NCBI GenBank assembly: GCA_000432575.1
Contig: HF996795.1
Location: 1 to 16,857 of the forward strand
DNA from: Clostridium sp. CAG:762
GTDB taxonomy: Bacteria; Bacillota_I; Bacilli_A; RF39; UBA660
Length of the DNA: 16,857 nt
Direction of reading: 5' to 3'
Part shown: one piece after another, positions 6,763-14,674 of the stretch
Numbering within the stretch: the stretch's first letter is position 1
Layout of the letters: each line of letters starts with the position of its first letter
Translations under genes and position numbers: made by a program
The notes under the pieces: model-generated
What the model saw: the letters and a program-made list of their open reading frames with translations, nothing else
Databases searched by the model: none
What the model was told of the DNA's origin: nothing

Positions 6763-7302
6763 ATGAACCGCCTAAAAGAAAAATATAGTAAGGAAGTTGT
6801 TCCTAAATTAGTTAGTAAACATAATTATGAAACAGTTATGCTAGTACCTAAAATAGATAAAATAGTTATTAATATGGGTGTTGGTGATGCTTTACAAAAT
6901 AGTAAACTATTAGAAGCAGCAATGAACGATCTTGAACAAATAACAGGATTAAAACCAGTACCTACAAAAGCTAAGAAATCTATATCATCATTTAAATTAA
7001 GAGAAGGTCAAGTAATTGGTTGTAAAGTAACTCTAAGAGGAGAAAAAATGTATAACTTCTTAGATAAATTAATCAATGTAGTACTTCCTCGTGTAAGAGA
7101 TTTTAGAGGATTATCTCCAAAATCATTTGATGGTAGAGGTAACTATACAATTGGTTTAAAAGAACAATTAATATTTCCAGAAATAGAATTTGATAGTGTT
7201 GTTAAGGTTCGTGGTATGGATGTAGTTATCGTAACAACTGCACAAACTAATGAAGAAGCTTATGACTTATTAGATGAACTTGGAGTTCCTTTTAGGAAGT
7301 AA
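6763..7302 (+). CDS. rplE: 50S ribosomal protein L5
   Basis: 179 residues, the standard length, beginning MNRLKEKYSKEVVPKL. A GTG three codons upstream (6754) is in frame but lies next to AAGGAG (6747-6752), too close to be used; the ATG at 6763 has 10-base spacing. L5 binds 5S rRNA and contacts P-site tRNA and S13 across the interface. The signature KIDKIVINMGVGDA is at 30-43 and LPRVRDFRG at 108-116. The C-terminal PFRK uses the rare AGG codon for a conserved arginine. Confidence 0.97.
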   Translation: MNRLKEKYSKEVVPKLVSKHNYETVMLVPKIDKIVINMGVGDALQNSKLLEAAMNDLEQITGLKPVPTKAKKSISSFKLREGQVIGCKVTLRGEKMYNFLDKLINVVLPRVRDFRGLSPKSFDGRGNYTIGLKEQLIFPEIEFDSVVKVRGMDVVIVTTAQTNEEAYDLLDELGVPFRK

Positions 7303-7321
7303 CCTTATTAAGGAGGATTTT

Positions 7322-7507
7322 ATGGCAAAAAAAAGCATGATTTTAAAAAATCAAAAAGAACCAAAATTTAAAGTTAGAAAATATACTCGTTGCCAAATAT
7401 GTGGACGTCCACATGCTGTCATGAGTAAGTTTGGTATCTGCCGTATTTGTTTTAGAGAATTAGCATATAAAGGACAAATACCAGGTGTCAAAAAATCAAG
7501 TTGGTAA
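7322..7507 (+). CDS. rpsZ: 30S ribosomal protein S14, zinc-binding type Z
   Basis: 61 residues starting MAKKSMILKNQKEPKF, the usual length for the short zinc form. The upstream 16 codons of open frame overlap rplE and are rejected because AAGGAGG (7310-7316) is just ahead of the ATG at 7322. Four cysteines form the zinc site (CQIC at 24-27, CRIC at 40-43). S14 binds the 30S head near S3 and S10. Some Firmicutes also carry a longer zinc-free copy for zinc starvation; none is in this window. It ends in the conserved PGVKKSSW. Confidence 0.97.
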   Translation: MAKKSMILKNQKEPKFKVRKYTRCQICGRPHAVMSKFGICRICFRELAYKGQIPGVKKSSW

Positions 7508-7530
7508 AAAACGGAAGGAGGAATTCAATT

Positions 7531-7929
7531 ATGTTAGTAACAGACCCAATTGCAGATATGTTAACTAGAATTCGTAACGCCAATACAATGCGTTATAAAA
7601 ATGTAGAAGTACCAGCTTCAAAAATGAAATTAGAAATAGCAAAAATATTAAAAGAAGAAGGCTTTATCGAAGATTTCAAAAGTGAAAAGGGAGATAAAGA
7701 AAATATGTTAGTATTAACTTTAAAATATGGACCTAATAAAGAAAGAGTTATTACAGGATTAAAACGTATTTCTAAACCAGGATTACGTGTATATGCTAAA
7801 GTTGATGAAATTCCTAAAGTTTTAAATGGACTTGGAATTGCCATTATTTCTACACCAAAAGGAGTTATGACAGATAAAAAAGCTCGTCAAAACTGTGTTG
7901 GTGGAGAAGTACTTGCATACATTTGGTAG
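7531..7929 (+). CDS. rpsH: 30S ribosomal protein S8
   Basis: 132 residues starting MLVTDPIADMLTRIRNA. The in-frame GTG/ATG upstream are excluded by GGAAGGAGG (7513-7521), 9 bases before the ATG. S8 is a primary binder of the central domain of 16S rRNA; in E. coli it represses the spc operon, and no equivalent site was recognised here near rplE. The signature GLGIAIISTPKGVMTD is at 100-115 and the C-terminus GGEVLAYIW is canonical. Confidence 0.97.
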   Translation: MLVTDPIADMLTRIRNANTMRYKNVEVPASKMKLEIAKILKEEGFIEDFKSEKGDKENMLVLTLKYGPNKERVITGLKRISKPGLRVYAKVDEIPKVLNGLGIAIISTPKGVMTDKKARQNCVGGEVLAYIW

Positions 7930-7953
7930 TAATTAAAATAAGGAGGTGTAAAT

Positions 7954-8493
7954 ATGAGTCGTATTGGAAAAAGAACAGTTACAATACCAGAAAATGTTAA
8001 TGTTGATATATTAGATAAAAAATTAGTTGTTAAAGGACCTAAGGGTGAATTATCACTAGATTTAGTAGACGGAATTAAAATAAATGTTGAAGGCAATGCT
8101 TTAACAGTAGAAATGACTAAAAATGATAAATTCACTCATGCCATGCAAGGTACTACTAATGCCAATATTAGAAACATGATTGAAGGTGTTACTAATGGTT
8201 ATAGCAAGAATCTTGAAATAGTGGGTGTTGGTTATCGTTTCAACCCAAAAGGTGATGTTTTAACAATAAGTGCAGGATATTCTCATCCAGTAAATTTAGA
8301 TGTTCCTAATGGACTTCAAATTAAAGGTATCAGTAATACCGAAATCGAAGTATCAGGAATTGATAAACAATTAGTAGGAGAATTTTGTGCAAATATAAGA
8401 AAAGTAAGACAACCTGAACCATACAAAGGTAAAGGTATTCGTTATAAAGGTGAACATATCCGTCGTAAAGAAGGAAAGAAAGCCTCTAAATAA
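7954..8493 (+). CDS. rplF: 50S ribosomal protein L6
   Basis: 179 residues, typical length. L6 has two related alpha/beta domains and binds 23S rRNA near the sarcin-ricin loop and the factor-binding region. The N-terminal MSRIGKRTVTIPENV and the signature PEPYKGKGIRY (154-164) are intact; the basic tail RRKEGKKASK is at 170-179. The start follows AAGGAGGTG at 7-base spacing in a 24-nt gap. The overlapping reverse-strand frames have no support. Confidence 0.97.
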   Translation: MSRIGKRTVTIPENVNVDILDKKLVVKGPKGELSLDLVDGIKINVEGNALTVEMTKNDKFTHAMQGTTNANIRNMIEGVTNGYSKNLEIVGVGYRFNPKGDVLTISAGYSHPVNLDVPNGLQIKGISNTEIEVSGIDKQLVGEFCANIRKVRQPEPYKGKGIRYKGEHIRRKEGKKASK

Positions 8494-8514
8494 TAAGTAA
8501 AGGAGAGTATACTT

Positions 8515-8877
8515 ATGATTAAAAAAACATCAAGAAATGAAATGCGTGTTATTAGACATAAAAGAATAAGAGAAAATCTAAGTGGAACAAGTGAAAAACC
8601 TAGATTATCAGTATTTAGATCTAATGCTAATATTTCAGCTCAAATCATTGATGATACTAAAGGTGTTACCTTAGTTAGTGCTTCTAGTTTAGAAAAAGAA
8701 TTAAATATCAAAAATGGTGGAAACATCGAAGCCGCTAAAGTAATTGGAGCAGAAATCGCAAAACGCGCTAAAAGTAAAAAAATTAATGAAGTTGTTTTTG
8801 ATAGAGGGGGCTACCTTTATCATGGACGTGTTGCAGCTTTAGCCGAAGCAGCACGTGAAAACGGCTTAGAGTTCTAA
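8515..8877 (+). CDS. rplR: 50S ribosomal protein L18
   Basis: 120 residues, normal length. L18 binds 5S rRNA with L5 to form the central protuberance. The arginine-rich N-terminus (RNEMRVIRHKRIRENLSG) is followed by KPRLSVFRSNANISAQIIDD and by the family's C-terminal block FDRGGYLYHGRVAALAEAAR at 95-114. AAAGGAGAG lies upstream in the 21-nt gap. L6-L18-S5 order is conserved in bacteria. Confidence 0.97.
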   Translation: MIKKTSRNEMRVIRHKRIRENLSGTSEKPRLSVFRSNANISAQIIDDTKGVTLVSASSLEKELNIKNGGNIEAAKVIGAEIAKRAKSKKINEVVFDRGGYLYHGRVAALAEAARENGLEF

Positions 8878-8892
8878 TAAGGAGGAAAACTT

Positions 8893-9459
8893 ATGCAAGA
8901 AAATAATCAAGAGACACCAAAGAAAAACTTTAGACCACGTAAAAAACTTGATAATAAAGAAAGAAAAGATCAAGTCAAAAAAACTTTAGAAGAAAAAGTT
9001 ATTACAGTTAACCGTGTTACTAAAGTTGTTAAAGGTGGTCGTCAATTTCGTTTCTCTGCTACAGTTGTAGTTGGAAATAGAAAAGGAAAAGTAGGACTTG
9101 GAACTGGTAAAGCTAAAGAAATGCCAGATGCAGTTAAAAAAGCAACCCAAGCTGCTACAAAAAATGTAATCAATGTATCATTAATTGATAATCGTACTAT
9201 TCCACATGAAATAACTATTAAAGAAGGAGCTGCTAAAGTACTTCTAAAACCAGCTGCTGAAGGTACTGGTGTTAAAGCCGGAGGACCTGTAAGAGATGTT
9301 TTAGAATTAGCGGGTGTTAAAGATGTATTATCTAAATCACTAGGTTCTAGCACTAAAATTAATATGGCTAGAGCAACATTAAAAGCATTACAAAGTCAAA
9401 GAACTGCAACTGAAATCGCAGCCTTAAGAGGTAAAGAAGAAAGTGAGATATTAAGCTAA
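8893..9459 (+). CDS. rpsE: 30S ribosomal protein S5
   Basis: 188 residues, about 20 more than the usual ~166; the extra part is a charged N-terminus (MQENNQETPKKNFRPRKKLD) and is real because AAGGAGG lies directly ahead of its ATG. S5 lies at the mRNA entry site and influences decoding accuracy. The double-stranded-RNA-binding-like domain spans about 33-96 (VVVGNRKGKVGLGTGKAKE at 58-76), and the C-terminal domain has AGGPVRDVLELAG at 129-141. The stop codon shares a base with the rplO start (TAATG); the usual rpmD is missing between them. Confidence 0.96.
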   Translation: MQENNQETPKKNFRPRKKLDNKERKDQVKKTLEEKVITVNRVTKVVKGGRQFRFSATVVVGNRKGKVGLGTGKAKEMPDAVKKATQAATKNVINVSLIDNRTIPHEITIKEGAAKVLLKPAAEGTGVKAGGPVRDVLELAGVKDVLSKSLGSSTKINMARATLKALQSQRTATEIAALRGKEESEILS

Positions 9460-9902
9460 TGAAATTACATGAATTAAAACCTAATGAGGGTTCAGTACAA
9501 ACTAGAAAAAGAGTTGGACGTGGACCTGGTAGTGGACTTGGCAAAACAAGTGGCAAAGGACACAAAGGACAAAATGCTAGAAGTGGTGGAGGAGTTAGAC
9601 CTGGATTTGAAGGAGGACAACTTCCACTATTTAGGCGTTTACCTAAAAGAGGATTCAATAATTACGAATTTAGAACCGAGTATGCAATAGTTAATGTTGG
9701 TGATTTAAATGACTTTAAAGATGGCAGTGTAATTGAACTAAGTAATTTAAAAGAAAGTGGATTAGTAAAAAAAGAAAAAGATGGTATTAAAATACTTGGT
9801 AATGGTGAATTAACTAAGAAATTAACAGTTAAAGCTAACAAGTTTTCTAGTACTGCAAGAGTTAAAATAGAAAATGCCGGTGGAAAAATAGAGGTGATTT
9901 AG
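9459..9902 (+). CDS. rplO: 50S ribosomal protein L15
   Basis: 147 residues, typical length. L15 is a late-assembly 23S rRNA binder with a long extended N-terminus. Seen: RVGRGPGSGLGKTSGKGHKG at 18-37, FEGGQLPLFRRLPKRGF at 50-66 and GELTKKLTVKANKFS at 116-130. It starts at the overlapping TAATG of rpsE and has only a weak ribosome binding site (GAAAGTGAG), pointing to coupled translation. It ends directly against the secY start (zero gap). In Bacilli an L30 gene normally sits upstream; here there is none. Confidence 0.96.
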   Translation: MKLHELKPNEGSVQTRKRVGRGPGSGLGKTSGKGHKGQNARSGGGVRPGFEGGQLPLFRRLPKRGFNNYEFRTEYAIVNVGDLNDFKDGSVIELSNLKESGLVKKEKDGIKILGNGELTKKLTVKANKFSSTARVKIENAGGKIEVI

Positions 9903-11156
9903 ATGTTTAAAAATCTCCGTCAAATATGGAATCCCAAAAACAAAGATATCAAAAAAAGAATTGGTTATACCTTATTTGCATTACTTATATTTGCAGTAGG
10001 TAATACCATCACCGTACCTGGAATGAAAGCAGTAGTACAAGACTTAGGTTTCCTTGAATACCTAAATGCCATTTCAGGTGGTGGTTTGAAAAGATTTACA
10101 ATATTTGGTTTAGGAGTTATGCCTTATATTTCAGCTTCAATCGTCGTAAGTATTTTACAAATGGATATGATTCCATACTTTAGTGATTTAAAAAATGATG
10201 GAGCAAAAGGCAGACAGAAACTCAACCAAATAACAAGGTATCTAGGAATAATTATAGCATTTTTTCAAGGATTTGCTATGGTATATGCCTTTGGTGGTAA
10301 GAATTTATCTGCAATGGAAATAATGAAATCAAGCATCGTTATGACCGCTGGAACATCATTCTTACTATGGCTTGGTGATAGAATTACTCAAAAAGGTCTT
10401 GGCAATGGAATATCACTAATAATCATGGCAGGTATTATATCAACAGTACCTAAAATGTTTATAGATGCATTCACATCTTTAGTAACTGATAATTCATCAT
10501 TACTAATAGGCATTGTATCATATGCTGTATTTGTAATAATATATCTATTATTAGTGGTAGCAATAGTCTTTGTAGAAGAAAGTGAAAGACGTATTCCTAT
10601 TCAATATTCAAACCAAACAACAAGTGCTTATGGAGCTAAACAAACATATATTCCGTTTAAGTTAAATTCAGCGGGAGTTATGCCAGTAATTTTAGCTTCA
10701 GCAGTAATATCTGTACCTGCATTTTTAGCAAGTATTATGAAAAAGGAAGGATTTACTTTATTTGTAGAAAAATATTTAACATATACAACACCAGTAGGAT
10801 TTATAGTATATATCTTATTAATATTTGTATTTGGGTTCTTCTATACAATATTACAAGCAAACCCTGAAGAACTAGCTAAAAATCTAAATAAAAATGGAGG
10901 CTATATCCCAGGAATTAGACCAGGAAAAGAAACTACTACATATATTAAAACTGTTTTAAAAAGACTTACCCTAGTAGGAACATTATTCTTAGCTATTCTA
11001 GCAGGTTTACCAATAATATTCTCAGCTATTTCTAACTTACCTTCAAGTGTTAGTATAGGTGGAACAGGAATGCTAATTGTTATTGGAGTAGCCTTAGAAA
11101 CATATAGACAATTAGAAAGTAGTTTAGTTAATAGAAATTATAAGGGTGGTAAATAA
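9903..11156 (+). CDS. secY: Protein translocase subunit SecY
   Basis: 417 residues with about ten hydrophobic membrane segments, forming the channel for Sec-dependent export. Segment 1 (20-40) leads into the plug region; the family signature WLGDRITQKGLGNGIS is at 156-171, SAGVMPVILASA at 256-267, and the ribosome/SecA-contacting cytosolic loop YIPGIRPG at 334-341. After segment 1 the sequence reads VGNTITVPGM, lacking the arginine common in R-x-G-x-x-I-P-V-P-G. The ribosome binding site GAGGTGAT lies in the end of rplO. The stop overlaps the adk ATG by one base. The channel partners SecE and SecG are not in the window. Confidence 0.97.
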   Translation: MFKNLRQIWNPKNKDIKKRIGYTLFALLIFAVGNTITVPGMKAVVQDLGFLEYLNAISGGGLKRFTIFGLGVMPYISASIVVSILQMDMIPYFSDLKNDGAKGRQKLNQITRYLGIIIAFFQGFAMVYAFGGKNLSAMEIMKSSIVMTAGTSFLLWLGDRITQKGLGNGISLIIMAGIISTVPKMFIDAFTSLVTDNSSLLIGIVSYAVFVIIYLLLVVAIVFVEESERRIPIQYSNQTTSAYGAKQTYIPFKLNSAGVMPVILASAVISVPAFLASIMKKEGFTLFVEKYLTYTTPVGFIVYILLIFVFGFFYTILQANPEELAKNLNKNGGYIPGIRPGKETTTYIKTVLKRLTLVGTLFLAILAGLPIIFSAISNLPSSVSIGGTGMLIVIGVALETYRQLESSLVNRNYKGGK

Positions 11157-11815
11157 TGAATACCATATTCATTGCCCCACCTGCCGCGGGAAAAGGAACA
11201 CAAGCTAAATTCTTAAGCGAAGAATTTAATATACCACATATCTCAACAGGCGATTTATTACGTGAAGAAGTTAATTTAGGAACCGAATTAGGTAATAAAA
11301 TCAAAAATAATTTAGACAAAGGTGAGTTTGTAACTGATGATATCATTACCGAACTCTTAACTAGCAGATTAACAAAACCTGATTGTGATTATGGCTGTAT
11401 CTTAGATGGATATCCTAGAAATATTACACAAGCTAAATTATTAGAAGATATCTTTGATAAATTAGATAAAGAATTAGATAATGTATTATTTTTAGATATT
11501 GACTTAGATCTTGCATTAAAAAGAATGCAAGGTAGAATAGTATGCCCTAAATGTGGAACATCATATAATATTAATAATGAAAGTTTAAAACCAAAAAAAG
11601 ATGGAATATGCGATAAATGTGCAACCGAGTTAGAAAAAAGAAATGATGATAACGAAGAAACATTTAAAAATAGATTCAACGTCTATTTAGACAAAACTAG
11701 TGAATTATTAGATTATTATGATAAATTAGGATTACTAAAAAAAATAGAAATAAATAATTCTGACAGTGCGGCTGATACTTATTTAAAGATAAAGAAGGTA
11801 ATTAACAGTGATTAG
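11156..11815 (+). CDS. adk: Adenylate kinase, zinc-lid type
   Basis: 219 residues, long-form enzyme interconverting ATP + AMP and 2 ADP in the cytoplasm. The P-loop is APPAAGKGTQ at 7-16; the usual first and fourth glycines are alanines, while the core GKGT is kept. STGDLLR (30-36) and LDGYPRN (83-89) form the AMP site. The lid has four cysteines at 130, 133, 152 and 155, as in zinc-binding Gram-positive enzymes, followed by KRNDDNEETFKNR (161-173) with catalytic arginines. It starts at the secY stop (TAATG) after AAGGGTGGT and ends inside the map start. Confidence 0.96.
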   Translation: MNTIFIAPPAAGKGTQAKFLSEEFNIPHISTGDLLREEVNLGTELGNKIKNNLDKGEFVTDDIITELLTSRLTKPDCDYGCILDGYPRNITQAKLLEDIFDKLDKELDNVLFLDIDLDLALKRMQGRIVCPKCGTSYNINNESLKPKKDGICDKCATELEKRNDDNEETFKNRFNVYLDKTSELLDYYDKLGLLKKIEINNSDSAADTYLKIKKVINSD

Positions 11816-12569
11816 TATCAAAAGTGATTATGAAATAGAATTACTAAGAAAAGCAGGACATATTGTTTATTTAACCCACAAAGAGTTAGAAAAACATATA
11901 AAACCTGGAATTACTACTTTAGAATTAGATAATATTGCTTCTAAGTTTATTGAAAGTTTAGGAGCAACAGCCTCATTTAAGGATTACGATGGATACCCTA
12001 AAAGTATTTGCACATCAATTAATGATGAAGTAGTACATGGAATACCATCACAAAGAAAACTTAAAAATGGTGATATTATCTCAATTGATATAGGAGCATG
12101 TTATAAAGGATATCATGGTGATTCTGCCTGGACATATAAAGTAGGAAGTATTTCCAAAGAAAAAGAATATCTTATGGAACATACTAAGAATGCTTTATTT
12201 GAAGGATTAAAACAAATTAAACCAGGAAATCATATCCAAGATATTGGTCTTGCAATTGAAAAGTATGCAAATATTCACCATTTAGGAATAGTTAGAGAAC
12301 TAGTAGGTCATGGTGTTGGAACTGATGTCCACGAAGATCCAGAAGTTCCTAATTATGACACAGGACATAAAGGACCAGTTTTAAAAAAAGGTATGGTTAT
12401 TGCCGTAGAACCAATGCTAAATTTAGGTGAAGACGACGTCTTAATGCTAGATGATGACTGGACCATAATCACGGCAGATTCTAGCCCTTCAGCACATTTT
12501 GAACATACTGTAGTAGTTACCGAAGAAGGCTATGAAATACTAACAGGAAAGGGTGATAATCTTGAGTAA
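11808..12569 (+). CDS. map: Methionine aminopeptidase, type I
   Basis: 253 residues; removes the N-terminal methionine from new proteins. All metal ligands are present: D94 and D105, H168, E201 and E232, along with H77 and H175 (matching E. coli D97, D108, H171, E204, E235, H79, H178). The gene starts at a GTG eight bases inside adk (GTGATTAG), with AAGAAGGT upstream; starting with MISIKSDYEIELLRKAG fits the family. There is no N-terminal zinc-finger extension. Its end overlaps infA by 8 bases. Confidence 0.97.
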   Translation: MISIKSDYEIELLRKAGHIVYLTHKELEKHIKPGITTLELDNIASKFIESLGATASFKDYDGYPKSICTSINDEVVHGIPSQRKLKNGDIISIDIGACYKGYHGDSAWTYKVGSISKEKEYLMEHTKNALFEGLKQIKPGNHIQDIGLAIEKYANIHHLGIVRELVGHGVGTDVHEDPEVPNYDTGHKGPVLKKGMVIAVEPMLNLGEDDVLMLDDDWTIITADSSPSAHFEHTVVVTEEGYEILTGKGDNLE

Positions 12570-12777
12570 AGAAGAAACTATCGAAGTGGAAGGTAAAGTA
12601 TTAATGTTACTACCTTCAGGAAAATTTAAAGTTGAATTAGAAAACAAAATAGTTATAGAGGCTCACGTTTCTGGTAAAATACGAGTAAACAACATTCGCA
12701 TTCTACCAGGTGATACTGTAATTATTGAATTATCACCATATGACTTAACACGTGGGCGTATAACCTATAGAAAGTAG
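12562..12777 (+). CDS. infA: Translation initiation factor IF-1
   Basis: 71 residues, one shorter than common. The small OB-fold factor blocks the A site during initiation. The start is a TTG giving MSKEETIEVEGKV, the family N-terminus; a GTG three codons upstream (12553) is possible but sits within the ribosome-binding sequence AAAGGGTGAT, so the TTG is preferred. Seen: SGKIRVNNIRILPGD at 37-51 and the canonical ELSPYDLTRGRITYR near the end. It overlaps map by 8 bases (TTGAGTAA). A poor start codon plus coupling may keep IF-1 synthesis low relative to the ribosomal proteins. Confidence 0.95.
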   Translation: MSKEETIEVEGKVLMLLPSGKFKVELENKIVIEAHVSGKIRVNNIRILPGDTVIIELSPYDLTRGRITYRK

Positions 12778-12786
12778 GAGGAAATT

Positions 12787-12900
12787 ATGAAAATTAAAGC
12801 GTCAGTTAAACCTATTTGTGAAAAATGCAAAGTAATAAAACGTAAAGGCAAAGTTATGGTTATTTGTGAAAATCCAAAACACAAACAAAAACAAGGTTAA
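12787..12900 (+). CDS. rpmJ: 50S ribosomal protein L36, zinc type
   Basis: 37 residues, read directly from the sequence: MKIKASVKPICEKCKVIKRK followed by GKVMVICENPKHKQKQG. The zinc ribbon ligands are C11, C14, C27 and H32, so this is the zinc-containing form. L36 is a late 50S assembly protein. AGGAGG ends just before the ATG, and infA ends 9 bases upstream. The infA-L36-S13-S11-rpoA-L17 order is the classic alpha operon start in Bacillota. Confidence 0.97.
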   Translation: MKIKASVKPICEKCKVIKRKGKVMVICENPKHKQKQG

Positions 12901-12912
12901 TAGGAGGAAAAA

Positions 12913-13278
12913 ATGGCAAGAATTAAAGGTATTGATCTACCAAACGAAAAAAGAATTGAAATTGCCCTTACTTATATTTATGGTATAGGAAGACAATTAT
13001 CAAGAAAAATCTTAACAAATGCTAAAGTAAATTTTGATACTAAGGCAAAAGACATAACCGAAGATGAATTAACAAGAATAAGAGATGAAGTAAACAAACA
13101 CTTAGTAGAAGGTGAACTTCGTCGTGAAGTAAATATGAACATCAAAACTAAAATGGAAATTAATTCATATCAAGGTACACGTCATAAAAAGAATTTACCA
13201 GTAAGAGGACAAAGAACTAATCGTAATGCTAGAACTCGTAAAGGTAAAGGAAAAGTAGTAGCTAATAAGAAAAAATAA
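12913..13278 (+). CDS. rpsM: 30S ribosomal protein S13
   Basis: 121 residues, typical length. S13 sits at the top of the 30S head and contacts the 50S subunit and P-site tRNA through its C-terminal tail. The helix-two-turn-helix has YIYGIGRQLS at 21-30; the basic signature runs from GTRHKKNLPVRGQ (88-100) to TNRNARTRKG (102-111). The usual MEIxxYRGxRHxxGLPVRGQ reads MEINSYQGTRHKKNLPVRGQ, so the second arginine and a glycine are replaced. AGGAGG lies at 7 bases ahead of the ATG. Confidence 0.97.
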   Translation: MARIKGIDLPNEKRIEIALTYIYGIGRQLSRKILTNAKVNFDTKAKDITEDELTRIRDEVNKHLVEGELRREVNMNIKTKMEINSYQGTRHKKNLPVRGQRTNRNARTRKGKGKVVANKKK

Positions 13279-13299
13279 TTAACTAAAGGGAGGTAAATT

Positions 13300-13683
13300 A
13301 TGGCTTATAAAGCGAGAAAACGTAAAGTTAAAAAGAATGTACCTGAAGGTATAGCTCACGTTCAATCATCTTTTAATAACACAGTAGTAACAATTACTGA
13401 TAAAGAAGGAAATACAATTAGTTGGGCTTCTGCAGGTACAATGGGTATAAAAGGTAGTAAAAAATCTACACCATTCGCAGCGGGTATGAGTGCTGAAGCT
13501 GCTGGTAAAGTAGCATACGATATGGGTATGAGAAAAGTAGCGGTTAAAACTAAAGGATTAGGATCAGGCCGTGATACTGCTATTCGTTCATTACAAACTG
13601 CTGGATTAGAAATCACAACAATCACCGATGTAACACCAGTTCCACATAACGGATGCCGTCCATCAAAAAGACGTCGTGGATAA
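13300..13683 (+). CDS. rpsK: 30S ribosomal protein S11
   Basis: 127 residues, normal length. S11 forms the 30S platform near the Shine-Dalgarno helix and interacts with S7 and S18-S21 neighbours. Seen: HVQSSFNNTVVTITD at 20-34, KGSKKSTPFAAG at 51-62, GLGSGRDTAIRSL at 86-98 and the C-terminal DVTPVPHNGCRPSKRRR at 110-126. AAAGGGAGG precedes the ATG. The conserved position before KSTPFAA is lysine rather than arginine. The antisense frame across its middle is a codon shadow. Confidence 0.97.
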   Translation: MAYKARKRKVKKNVPEGIAHVQSSFNNTVVTITDKEGNTISWASAGTMGIKGSKKSTPFAAGMSAEAAGKVAYDMGMRKVAVKTKGLGSGRDTAIRSLQTAGLEITTITDVTPVPHNGCRPSKRRRG

Positions 13684-13706
13684 TTTAAGAAAGGGAGTGC
13701 GTTAAA

Positions 13707-14660
13707 TTGTTAAAGTTTGAAAAACCAGATTACAAAGTAACCGAATATATAGAAAGTAGTCATTATGGAAAGTTTGAAATAGAACCCTTAGAAAGAGGTT
13801 TTGGAACAACTTTAGGTAATGCTTTAAGAAGGGTAATGTTATCATCATTACCAGGAGATGCCATCACAAGTGTAAAAATCGATGGAGTAGCACATGAATT
13901 TCAAAAATTAGATGGTGTTATCGAGGATGTAACGGCAATTGTTTTAAACTTAAAAAGTGTCATATTAAAAAATCATTCTCAAGATGAAAATAAAATTTTA
14001 AGATTATCAGCTTCAAAAGAAGGCGAAGTAAAAGCAGGAGACATTGAAAAAGATGCTGATATCGAAATTTTAAATCCAGAACTTGTTATTTGTACTCTAG
14101 CTGAAGGTGGAAGTATTAACATGGAACTTACCATTGGAAGTGGCAGAGGATATGTAAGAAGTGAAGATAACAAGAAATTATATGGTGATAAAAAATTAAA
14201 TGTAATATACATTGATTCACTATACTCACCAATTGAAAGAATTAATTATGAAGTTGAACCAGCACGTGTTGGACAAAACAATACATATGATAAATTAGTA
14301 ATGGAAGTATGGACAAACGGAGCAATTAATCCAGAAGAAGCTATTGCCCTTGCAAGTAGAATATTAATTGAACACTTTGAAGTACTTACAAACCTAAATG
14401 AAATTGCTGATACAACAGGATTAATGACTTCTAAAAAAGAAGATCCTAACCAAAAAACATTAGAAACTTCAATAGATGATTTAGACTTATCTGTAAGAGC
14501 ATATAATTGCTTAAAAAGAGCAGGAATTCTTACATTACACGACTTAGTTGATAAGAGTGAGAATGAAATGATGAAAATAAGAAATCTTGGTAAAAAATCA
14601 TTAAAAGAAGTAATTGACAAGATTAAAGATATGGGTCTTAAATTTAGAGATGATGATTAA
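13707..14660 (+). CDS. rpoA: DNA-directed RNA polymerase alpha subunit
   Basis: 317 residues, standard length; the scaffold that dimerises and nucleates polymerase assembly. It starts at TTG (MLKFEKPDYKVTEYIESS), with AAGGGAG 9 bases upstream and no better in-frame start. The N-terminal domain has LERGFGTTLGNALRRVMLSS at 28-47. After a linker around 240-255 the C-terminal domain includes VRAYNCLK at 263-270 (R264 and N267 match the UP-element-binding R265 and N268 of E. coli) and RNLGKKSLKEV at 292-302. An AGG codon encodes the conserved second arginine of LRRVM, which confirms AGG as arginine here. Confidence 0.97.
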   Translation: MLKFEKPDYKVTEYIESSHYGKFEIEPLERGFGTTLGNALRRVMLSSLPGDAITSVKIDGVAHEFQKLDGVIEDVTAIVLNLKSVILKNHSQDENKILRLSASKEGEVKAGDIEKDADIEILNPELVICTLAEGGSINMELTIGSGRGYVRSEDNKKLYGDKKLNVIYIDSLYSPIERINYEVEPARVGQNNTYDKLVMEVWTNGAINPEEAIALASRILIEHFEVLTNLNEIADTTGLMTSKKEDPNQKTLETSIDDLDLSVRAYNCLKRAGILTLHDLVDKSENEMMKIRNLGKKSLKEVIDKIKDMGLKFRDDD

Positions 14661-14674
14661 AAGGAGGAAATAAC

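Noticed and set aside
9042..9658. Long - strand frames opposite rpsE and rplO
   Set aside because: They mirror the codon pattern of conserved genes and give proline/leucine-rich sequence with no motifs or upstream signals.
9484..9690. A 68-codon + strand frame inside rplO
   Set aside because: It lies wholly inside a canonical L15 frame, has no ribosome binding site and no family features; it is a frame shadow.
14246..14620. A 124-codon - strand frame opposite rpoA
   Set aside because: It is antisense to a fully conserved gene with no ribosome binding site or recognisable domain.
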